A DNA stretch of 64,000 bases from assembly GCA_963803155.1 (NCBI GenBank), contig CAWDMN010000027.1:62001-126000 (forward strand). The letters are read 5' to 3'. Position 1 is the stretch's first letter; every line of letters begins with the position of its first letter. The notes beneath the pieces were generated by a model that had not been told where the DNA came from, did no database searches, and saw only the letters and a program-made list of their open reading frames with translations. Below, in pieces: positions 57,493 through 64,000 of the stretch. Source of the stretch: CAWDMN01 sp963803155. GTDB lineage: Bacteria; Acidobacteriota; Terriglobia; Versatilivoradales; Versatilivoraceae. The translations under genes were made by a program, and so were the position numbers.

Positions 57493-57668
57493 ATCCCCTA
57501 ATATTGTTGTGAGTTAATTTCCAGCTTTCCGAAACTGAAGCTCTGATCGCAAAACACTGAGAGGCCGAAGAAGCATAATCTCTGGCGGTCATGCGGAGCT
57601 CGTTTCTTCGACATCCCAGTTTTATAACCTTAGCGTGATGACGGCAGATCACTTCACTCAATTCTCTT

Positions 57669-58568
57669 TCAAGCACGTGGATGGTGTTGGTGATATATAC
57701 TCCGCAGGCGTTCTTTCAAGATGTGAGTGTAGATTTGGGTTGTCGAAATATCAGAATGCCCGAGCATCATTTGAACAGAGCGGAGGTCAGCTCCGCGTTG
57801 CAGTAGATGGGTGGCAAAAGAATGTCGAAGGAGATGGGGTTTAAGAGAGACCGGTATATGGGCTTTGCGACCATATCGTGTGATGATCTTCCAAAAGCCC
57901 TGACGAGTCATGGGATTTCCCTGACGATTTAAAAATAAATAATTATTGATATTCCCCTTTAATAATAAGGTTCGATACTTCCCAAGGTACTTTTCCAAAG
58001 AATGAATAGCCTCCCGACCTAAGGGAACCACTCTCGCTTTTCCACCCTTCCCTACACAATGAAGATACCCCAAATCAAGATGAAGATCCTGCAAGGAGAG
58101 GTTGATCAATTCAGAGACTCTTAATCCAGTTGCATATAAAACATCCAGCATTGTTCTATCCCGAATGCCCAAAGTGGTATTCACGTCGGGTTGAGCCAAG
58201 AGGCAATCGACTTCTTCCAACCCCAAAACTCTAGGCAAAGGCTTCAGAAACCGAGGAGATTCAATATTCTCACAAGGGTTTTGTTCCAGTCGGCCATCGA
58301 ACACTAAGTAATGGAACAATCCTCGAAGCGTCACAAGAATCCTGGCAATCGACCGGCTATCCAAGGGCTCGCCGAATCCTCCGTCGATAAATAAAGAGCG
58401 CAAAAATTCCTGGATAGATGATCGATCAATCCCTGCAAACTCGATTTTCTTTTTATCCAGGAAAGCGTGAAATTTTCGCAAGTCTCTTTCATATGCTTCG
58501 ATAGTATTATTTGCAAGCCCTTTTTCTACTTTTAGATATCTTATATAACTTAATATTTCACTTTTCAT
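57669..58568 (-). CDS. xerD: Site-specific tyrosine recombinase XerD
   Basis: Resolves chromosome dimers at dif with XerC. The 299-residue length is that of Xer proteins. The N-terminal SAM-like domain (YLKVEKGLANNTIEAYERDL) is followed by the catalytic domain with the first Arg in YATGLRVSELINLSL, Lys in GKGGKARVVPLG, His-x-x-Arg in HLLRHSFATHLLQRGADL, and the final His and nucleophile Tyr in MLGHSDISTTQIYTH. XerC is not present here, and XerD versus XerC is judged by sequence style only. No integron or prophage genes are next to it. Confidence 0.9.
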   Translation of the reverse strand: MKSEILSYIRYLKVEKGLANNTIEAYERDLRKFHAFLDKKKIEFAGIDRSSIQEFLRSLFIDGGFGEPLDSRSIARILVTLRGLFHYLVFDGRLEQNPCENIESPRFLKPLPRVLGLEEVDCLLAQPDVNTTLGIRDRTMLDVLYATGLRVSELINLSLQDLHLDLGYLHCVGKGGKARVVPLGREAIHSLEKYLGKYRTLLLKGNINNYLFLNRQGNPMTRQGFWKIITRYGRKAHIPVSLKPHLLRHSFATHLLQRGADLRSVQMMLGHSDISTTQIYTHILKERLRSIYHQHHPRA

Positions 58569-59235
58569 TTCTGGTCACTCGAAAAAATCATAGCGAATGT
58601 TCATCTCGCCGTGCCGGATGAACACCCAATTGTTAGTCAGAAATAGGCCATGACCGGACCTGGTCGGGTTGCACCAACCCAGGAATCCACAATAATACAC
58701 CAGGTCAACCCTACGGGAGCATTGGCGGGCTCAGTGAATCGTTGAAATCAATTTATGATCCCAGAAGTGATTGCAGACAAACCGATAAAACATAAATGAA
58801 GCATTATGATTCGGTTCCCACAACCGTGAGCTTCCTACAGGAGGGATCATAGACATTACCAACAGCAATGAAATAGATCCAAAATGGGCAAAAAAAACCT
58901 AAGAGAATCACACAGACCATCACTAGTGTCATCCGTTTGAATAGACCTTCTCAGTACGTTGGGAAATATGTTCAATGTCGTAAAAACATCGGCAGCCAAC
59001 CCATTTCCCGATAAACCAGTAATAGGATTTTTCGATGTGCGGTTCGTCAGATATATGACTGGCAGAATGAGCTCTAGAATTTCTTGCTAGATCTTGACAG
59101 CAAAACGGGGATACTATAGCATATTTCCCATGAATTCAAACACTTTGCATTGCCATTGTACTCTTCATTACCATCCAGCTTGGAATTCATATTATCTATC
59201 TTAAGTTTTTCATTCTATTTTGAAAAGGACTAGCC
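58569..59235. other. Gene-free stretch upstream of lpxD
   Basis: About 670 bp without a gene. A stem GGGTT/AACCC with a 5-nt loop flanked by CCT/AGG lies at about 58665-58685. A possible promoter near 59094-59120 is listed separately. No known RNA matched. Confidence 0.5.
59094..59120 (+). promoter_or_regulatory. Possible promoter of lpxD
   Basis: TTGACA (59094-59099) is followed after 15 bp by TATAGC (59115-59120). The boxes are good but the spacing is short. Confidence 0.35.
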
Positions 59236-60315
59236 ATGCAACTCTTTCGAATTGCCGCTGCTCTGGCATGTCAATTGGAAGGCGACGGAAATATTGAGAT
59301 TTCTCGTGTGATTGGAATTGAAGAAGCAGGACCGGGGGATTTGACATTTTTATCCAATCCAAAATATGCATCAAAAATTAAGACAACTCAAGCTTCTGCA
59401 ATTATCGCTTCGACTGAAGTGGCTCCCCTCTCCATTCCAGTTTTGAGATCCCAAAATCCATATTTGACATTTGCCAAAGCCATCGAACTTTTTTATGAAT
59501 CACCCATCTCTCCCGCCGGAATTCATCCCACCGCTATTATTTCCCCTACGGCTAAGATTGGGAAGTTCCCCTCAATTGGACCTTATGTAGTCATCGATGC
59601 GGATTCTGTCATTGGCGATCATGCGGTTATTCATCCATTTGTCATGATAAGTCGTGGAGCAATAATAGGAGATTTTTTTACCGCTTATTCGCACTCAGTC
59701 GTCCGCGAGTATTGTGAAATTGGTCACCGCGTGATTTTGCAGAATGGAGTGGTTGTCGGCGCTGATGGATTCGGATTTGCGAAAAAAGAGGACGGTGTCT
59801 ATTATAAGATTCGCCAATCTGGCCGGGTTGTCATTGAAGATGAGGTTGAGATACAAGCTAATTCGACAATCGATCGTGCCGCAATTGGAGAGACCAGGAT
59901 TCGAAAAGGAGCGAAAATTGACAATTTGGTCCAAGTTGGGCACGGTTCATCGGTTGGCGAGAATAGCCTTCTTTGTGCTCAAGTCGGTTTGGCAGGAAGC
60001 ACACATGTAGGAAAAAATGTAATTCTCACGGGACAGGTAGGGGTGGCTGGACACTGTCAAATTGGGGATGGAGTTATCGCCACGGCCCAGACCGGCATTC
60101 CTGGTGACGTTGAATCCGGGAAAATGATCTCTGGCTATCCTGCCATCGACAACAAGTTATGGTTAAAATCTTCCGTCATTTTTATGAAGTTGCCTGAAAT
60201 TAATAAAACACTGCGGGATATTGAAAAACGCGTGGCGCGAATGGAGAAGAGTACTGAAATTGAAAAATCCACCTATGCGAACTCTGCATCTGATGTCGAC
60301 AAGACGACACTCTAA
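59236..60315 (+). CDS. lpxD: UDP-3-O-(3-hydroxyacyl)glucosamine N-acyltransferase LpxD
   Basis: Adds the N-linked hydroxyacyl chain in lipid A synthesis. The 359-residue protein has the N-terminal uridine-binding domain (LACQLEGDGNIEISRVIGIE, PGDLTFLSNPKYASKI) and then a left-handed beta helix of hexapeptide repeats from about residue 95 to 300, with FGFAKKEDGVYYKI, EIQANSTIDRAAIGETRI and the catalytic-type histidine in NLVQVGHGSSVGEN. A C-terminal coiled helix follows. AAAAGGA precedes the ATG at 59236. Together with the LptFG fusion it shows the cell makes lipopolysaccharide. Confidence 0.95.
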   Translation: MQLFRIAAALACQLEGDGNIEISRVIGIEEAGPGDLTFLSNPKYASKIKTTQASAIIASTEVAPLSIPVLRSQNPYLTFAKAIELFYESPISPAGIHPTAIISPTAKIGKFPSIGPYVVIDADSVIGDHAVIHPFVMISRGAIIGDFFTAYSHSVVREYCEIGHRVILQNGVVVGADGFGFAKKEDGVYYKIRQSGRVVIEDEVEIQANSTIDRAAIGETRIRKGAKIDNLVQVGHGSSVGENSLLCAQVGLAGSTHVGKNVILTGQVGVAGHCQIGDGVIATAQTGIPGDVESGKMISGYPAIDNKLWLKSSVIFMKLPEINKTLRDIEKRVARMEKSTEIEKSTYANSASDVDKTTL

Positions 60316-60423
60316 CTCAACAGTTTTATTATGTTTGTCTAATGTAATGATAATTAGTAACTTGTGACACAGACTGCAAAGGCAGTCAAAAAACCTTCAA
60401 GATTTGAAATCTACCTGGAGTGT

Positions 60424-60669
60424 TCAAAAGTCGTTTTTTGATGGTGAATAAATACCTCCCCCCACAAAATGAACAATTTCCAAACGATCCCCCGCCGACA
60501 GAATCTGCGTGCTCCATTGATCCCGTTTCACGATCTGCATGTTGAGCTCTACCGCAAGCCTTTCAGGTGTCAATTCCAATTGGGCTATCAGATTGGAAAT
60601 TGTCATTCCTTTCAATATCCCTTTTTTTTCCCCATTAACGAAAATATCGATTTCCAAGTTTCTACTCAC
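60424..60669 (-). CDS. ThiS-like sulfur carrier protein with C-terminal extension
   Basis: An 81-residue beta-grasp protein of the ThiS/MoaD type. The pattern is IDIFVNGEKKGILKGMTISN, LAVELNMQIVKRDQW, LSAGDRLEIVHFVGGG. In ThiS the chain ends in Gly-Gly, which is adenylated and thiocarboxylated; here nine residues (IYSPSKNDF) follow the glycines, so the tail would have to be cut off or the protein works differently. It starts at a GTG (60669) overlapping the stop of the upstream gene by 4 bp, so the two genes are translationally coupled. No other thiamine gene is nearby. Confidence 0.8.
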   Translation of the reverse strand: MSRNLEIDIFVNGEKKGILKGMTISNLIAQLELTPERLAVELNMQIVKRDQWSTQILSAGDRLEIVHFVGGGIYSPSKNDF

Positions 60670-61694
60670 TTCTTTTTGATGAGATACTTCACCTGATCTC
60701 CTCCAACTTGTGTTGACGCTTGCAGAATCAAAGCAGCGCTTCCAATTTTGTATGTTGGCAATGTAAAACTAATTTTCAAATTTCCAAACTTGTCAGTCTT
60801 GCCGGAATAGAGGCGGGGAGCCAAATTGGTTCCTATCACTTTGATCAGTACTGCGACATTCTCGAGCCTAATCTCAAATTGCCTTGCCTTGACGTAGAGT
60901 GAAATCTCCACGGGTTGTCCTGCCACAAAGTCCCTGGAACTCTCGAGGCAGATTTCAATTCCTTGGATCTTCTTCAGCTTAATCGCATCGTTCACTTCCA
61001 TGATGGGTACTGCAGGAGCAGATTGCTGAGAATGTGCTCCCAAATTTCGAAATGCCAAGCGATTCGGCTCCACACTATTCGGTAGTGCTGGAACGTCGCT
61101 GACCCCGACAGAAGGAGTAGGTGGCTTTTTCTCGGGTCCAGCCGGCCAACCAATCTCCGAAGTTGTAAAATTCGTCGGGGGAGCAATCACTTCATCAGTC
61201 TTCATTAAAGAATCTTTTGAAGTCCCAAAAACTCCTGAAAGGGCGGGAATAATATTCCCTTTTGCTTCTATTTTAGTCGATGGAGTGCCCGGACTCGGAA
61301 CATCTGATATTCCACGCACCTGCTCATTTATTGTTGGATTGACTTCGAGTTTGGGCTTCTTTCCGTCAACGTTGGCAATTTCCGGAGGAACAGGATACTC
61401 AAAAATAAACCCCTCTTCATGAAAAGGGTTGAGGCGCATTCCTTTTTGATAGTCACCGCTCTTTATTGCTTGGAGTAATTGTCGATGCTGGCATTCCAAA
61501 ATCCGCCGCAACAAGGATTCAGTATATTGGCGTGAACGAAGCAATCCGCCATAAGGGGTACGATACGAATCAAGAATCAATCCTTTTTGATAGATCAAGG
61601 ACACGATAAAAGGATTATTTTCGCCCTTGTCTTCTGTCTGAACATGGAAAATTTTGTCGCCGAACCTAACGTCGGTATTGAATCCAGTGATCAT
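60666..61694 (-). CDS. Conserved hypothetical protein with C-terminal beta domain
   Basis: A 342-residue protein of unknown function. A conserved N-terminal part (GFNTDVRFGDKIFHVQTEDK, VSLIYQKGLILDSYRTPYGG) resembles a family I associate with Acidobacteria and relatives. The middle (about residues 105-230) is Pro/Ser-rich and probably disordered. The last 100 residues (QPVEISLYVKARQFEIRLEN, KTDKFGNLKISFTLP) look like an immunoglobulin-like beta domain. There is no signal peptide. Its stop codon overlaps the start of the ThiS-like gene (GTGA). Confidence 0.72.
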   Translation of the reverse strand: MITGFNTDVRFGDKIFHVQTEDKGENNPFIVSLIYQKGLILDSYRTPYGGLLRSRQYTESLLRRILECQHRQLLQAIKSGDYQKGMRLNPFHEEGFIFEYPVPPEIANVDGKKPKLEVNPTINEQVRGISDVPSPGTPSTKIEAKGNIIPALSGVFGTSKDSLMKTDEVIAPPTNFTTSEIGWPAGPEKKPPTPSVGVSDVPALPNSVEPNRLAFRNLGAHSQQSAPAVPIMEVNDAIKLKKIQGIEICLESSRDFVAGQPVEISLYVKARQFEIRLENVAVLIKVIGTNLAPRLYSGKTDKFGNLKISFTLPTYKIGSAALILQASTQVGGDQVKYLIKKK

Positions 61695-62393
61695 TTAGCC
61701 CCTTTTGACGAGCACCATCAACCGGCCTCGCAATGAGCTCCAGACCTTTTATAAAACGGTGAAGGATATCATTTCAGATTAATTATAGTCGATTAATCTT
61801 CCCTTTTATGGGCGAAAGCATCGAGAATCCCAGCTTGCCCAGGGGAGCATCGTAACTTTAATGCGAATGAGTAAGCAAGCAAAACACGAAGCAGTCCCGC
61901 ATAGCCGCCTCCAGATCATTGATCCGCGGAGAATCCATATAGAGAACCTCTCCAATTTGGACCTCGACAAAATTTTCTCTATCCTCCTCCATGGCAAATG
62001 AAATCCAGATTTGATGACAGCTCACGAAATGATATTACACCCTAATTTCTGCTCACAAGAAAAATCGGAGGACTCAAGTTCAAAGGTAGAAATTCGGTTG
62101 CATCTTTGGCGTTCCTACTTTGATGTGCAGCATAATGTTTTTCCCCTTAGTTAAAACTCCTTGAACCTTTCGATGCCGCCAAAGTATTATGCGTTTCATC
62201 GCCGTTGAAGTTTCGAATACAAGGTCTTTGAATTTGTTAAATTCCTTGAAAGTGTGTAGCGCAATAGTGGGATCAGGAAGGTCATTGCGTATTCCTGTTT
62301 GATTTTCTTATCCCTTGGCGATATAACTAAACGGTAGATTTTGCATTTGCTTTGGACTGAGTTTTCATACGCGAATTCATTTCGACGAGCCTC
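61695..62393. other. Stretch without a confident gene
   Basis: About 700 bp upstream of nuoE. A short minus-strand frame near 61860-61990 reads MEEDRENFVEVQIGEVLYMD with DSPRINDLEAAMRDC and looks like the head of a lost gene, but it has no ribosome binding site and ends after 44 codons. Confidence 0.4.
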
Positions 62394-62876
62394 ATGCTTC
62401 CAGATAGACTCCGACAAAATTTTTCCGACCTGATCGGCAAATACCCCTCAAAACGTTCAGCCCTGATTCCTATGTTGCTTTGTTCACAAGAGGAGTTTGG
62501 CTACGTGACGGATGAATCCATCCAGCTCATCGCCTCTACTTTGGCAATCCCGGAAATTGATGTTCGAGAAGTCATTTCATTTTATAGTATGCTGCGAATT
62601 CGCCCTGTTGGCCGGTTCCACATTCAAGTCTGCACCAACATTTCATGCCTATTGCTGGATGGAGAGAGCATACTCAAACATATTTCCAGCCGGCTGGGGA
62701 TACAGCCGGGAGAGTTGACCTCCGATGGTTTTTTTTCACTGGCTGAAGTGGAATGTTTGGGTGCCTGCTGCAATGCCCCGGCAATGCAGGTCAACAATAC
62801 CTATTATGAGAATTTGACAATTGACAGGGTGGATCAGATTCTCATTCAATTGAGAAACGAAGTCTTGACTCACTAA
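62394..62876 (+). CDS. nuoE: NADH-quinone oxidoreductase subunit E
   Basis: The 24-kDa-type subunit of complex I's NADH-oxidising arm, with a thioredoxin-like [2Fe-2S] fold. The 160-residue protein shows ALIPMLLCSQEEFGYVTDES, the first cysteine pair in QVCTNISCLLLDGESI and the second in EVECLGACCNAPAMQVN. It is followed after 4 bp by nuoJ, without the usual partner nuoF or the genes nuoG, nuoH and nuoI between. The ribosome binding site is weak. Confidence 0.92.
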   Translation: MLPDRLRQNFSDLIGKYPSKRSALIPMLLCSQEEFGYVTDESIQLIASTLAIPEIDVREVISFYSMLRIRPVGRFHIQVCTNISCLLLDGESILKHISSRLGIQPGELTSDGFFSLAEVECLGACCNAPAMQVNNTYYENLTIDRVDQILIQLRNEVLTH

Positions 62877-62880
62877 AAAG

Positions 62881-63393
62881 ATGGAACTATTTCTTTTTTT
62901 GATTCTCGCATCTCTCTGTTTGGTTTCCGCAATCAATGTGCTAATTCAGAAGCACCCTATTTTTTCGGCACTCTCCTTGATTGTTACCTTTCTTGCATTG
63001 GCGGGTATATACCTGCAGATGCAGGCGGAATTTATTGCCGCAATGCAAGTGGTGATCTACACCGGTGCGATCATGGTGCTTTTTGTTTTTGTGATAATGA
63101 TGGTAAATGCCCGGCAGGAGCAGTATCAGGAAAGTCAAGCAACATTTATCAAATATTGCGCAGTTCCGCTTGGAATGGTTTTCGCCATTGGAATCATCGG
63201 CTCATTGATCCAGAGTGTCTCGCTGCTTGGCATCAGGATTGAGTTGCCGCCCATGGAAATCACAAAGATTACTGAATCGATTGGGCAGTTGCTTTATACA
63301 AAATATTCCCTGCCGTTGGAATTGACGTCGGTCCTGCTGCTGGCAGCAATTCTCGGCGTGGTGGTATTGGCTAAGAAGGAAGTCTCGAAATAG
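62881..63393 (+). CDS. nuoJ: NADH-quinone oxidoreductase subunit J
   Basis: A membrane subunit of complex I, 170 residues with five predicted helices. ASLCLVSAINVLIQKHPIFS, EFIAAMQVVIYTGAIMVLFV and FVIMMVNA are typical, including the pi-bulge helix 3 region. The start lies 4 bp after nuoE, with a weak ribosome binding site, so translation is probably coupled. Confidence 0.94.
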   Translation: MELFLFLILASLCLVSAINVLIQKHPIFSALSLIVTFLALAGIYLQMQAEFIAAMQVVIYTGAIMVLFVFVIMMVNARQEQYQESQATFIKYCAVPLGMVFAIGIIGSLIQSVSLLGIRIELPPMEITKITESIGQLLYTKYSLPLELTSVLLLAAILGVVVLAKKEVSK

Positions 63394-63505
63394 TGTGGCT
63401 GATATTTCCAGGCTCTTTTTTGAGACATCAATCAATGCAAAATAACTAGGGGCATAAAAATTTTGTTCAGGATCAATCTGATCTTGAATAGATAGTGGAA
63501 AGCAC

Positions 63506-63814
63506 ATGGCAACGATTCCCATTAGCTACTACTTAATTCTGAGTGCCCTGTTATTCTCAATTGGCGTGATCGGATTTTTGCTCAAGCGCAATATTATTAC
63601 GATTTTTCTCTGCGTTGAATTGATGTTGAATGCCGTGAATTTGACCTTTGTCGCCTTTGCCCGCTTTTACCGACTTTTAGATGGCCAGGTATTTGTCTTT
63701 TTTGTGATGGCTGTCGCTGCCGCTGAAGCTGCGGTCGGGTTGGGGATCATTATTTTAATGTTTCGTAACCGGCAGAAGCTTGATGTGGATGAAGTCAATT
63801 TGATGAAGTGGTAA
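63506..63814 (+). CDS. nuoK: NADH-quinone oxidoreductase subunit K
   Basis: An MrpC-like membrane subunit of complex I with three helices, 102 residues. The two conserved membrane glutamates are visible in FLCVELMLNAVNLTFVAF and VAAAEAAVGLGIIILMF. GGAAAG stands just ahead of the ATG at 63506. It is 112 bp after nuoJ. Confidence 0.95.
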   Translation: MATIPISYYLILSALLFSIGVIGFLLKRNIITIFLCVELMLNAVNLTFVAFARFYRLLDGQVFVFFVMAVAAAEAAVGLGIIILMFRNRQKLDVDEVNLMKW

Positions 63815-63895
63815 ACGATCCTGATTGGCCAAATCTCGTTGCGATTTGAATTGTTCAAACGGGTATCTTTAAATTAGAGTTTGGATTTTGTCCCC

Positions 63896-64000
63896 ATGCC
63901 GCTAGCTCCGACATTATTGTTGATCCCGCTATTGCCTCTTTGTGGTGCGGTTATTAACGGCATTCTTGGAAAAAAATTCAGTCGTCTGTCAGTGAATGTT
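63896..64000 (+). CDS. nuoL: NADH-quinone oxidoreductase subunit L, 5' end only
   Basis: The frame from the ATG at 63896 is open for 35 codons to the window edge. The start PTLLLIPLLPLCGAVINGIL followed by GKKFSRLS matches the N-terminal helix of NuoL, and the order nuoK then nuoL is the standard one. Confidence 0.8.
   Translation, partial: MPLAPTLLLIPLLPLCGAVINGILGKKFSRLSVNV

Noticed and set aside
58690..58735. CCAGGTC...GGGAGCA, resembling the SRP RNA core
   Set aside because: The conserved GGAAGGAAGCAGC sequence of SRP RNA domain IV is missing.
60372..60387. Hairpin GACTGC/GCAGTC with 4-nt loop after lpxD
   Set aside because: It is followed by A residues on the plus strand and preceded, not followed, by T on the minus strand, so it is not a terminator for either gene.

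Overview
The window looks like a chromosomal segment of an acidobacterium (Acidobacteriota): Gram-negative, of middling GC (roughly high 40s percent by eye), with loosely packed genes on both strands. The lineage call rests on a VWFA protein of the type named after Acidobacteria (19437-20402), on a secreted coiled-coil protein (36613-37500), a FecR-type protein and other conserved proteins of acidobacterial style. LpxD, an LptF-LptG permease and a secretin show an outer membrane with lipopolysaccharide. No tRNA, rRNA or CRISPR array was found.

Layout. 1-5.8 kb: truncated secretin lipoprotein, exopolysaccharide phosphoglycosyltransferase, GAF/SpoIIE phosphatase, QueC. 5.9-7.6 kb: ammonium transporter behind a strongly structured leader RNA. 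7.7-11.1 kb: DUF1015 protein, selenophosphate synthetase (itself a selenoprotein, read through an in-frame UGA) and a YbaK-type tRNA editing protein. 11.5-16.9 kb: prephenate dehydratase, P1 peptidase, MobA-like nucleotidyltransferase, Kbl, a small unknown and an inositol-monophosphatase-like enzyme. 16.9-19.1 kb: groES-groEL with promoter, CIRCE operator and terminator. 19.4-26.2 kb: VWFA protein, a large GH106-like hydrolase and a GH57 hydrolase. 26.28-28.19 kb: an intact insertion sequence with inverted repeats and a 7-bp target duplication. 28.3-30.8 kb: LptF-LptG fusion and terminator. 30.8-36.6 kb: a stretch full of one-base indels (ahcY, a large conserved protein, a MoxR-like ATPase, a potassium channel). 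36.6-43.1 kb: secreted and envelope proteins, a sugar isomerase-like protein and a PfkB kinase. 43.6-50.1 kb: MFS carrier, PPi-dependent phosphofructokinase and pyruvate phosphate dikinase. 50.2-54 kb: recO-glyQ-glyS. 54-59 kb: decayed transposase, AT-rich tract, sensor kinase, XerD. 59.2-64 kb: lpxD, a ThiS-like carrier with its partner gene, then nuoE-nuoJ-nuoK-nuoL (cut by the edge).

How it fits together. PFP and PPDK both turn over pyrophosphate, so a reversible PPi-linked glycolysis is likely, fed by the GH57 and GH106-like enzymes and the PfkB kinase. Complex I genes point to respiration. Sec-containing SelD means the cell must also carry SelA, SelB and tRNA-Sec elsewhere. Stretches over 300 bp without a gene are listed; several hold only decayed sequence.
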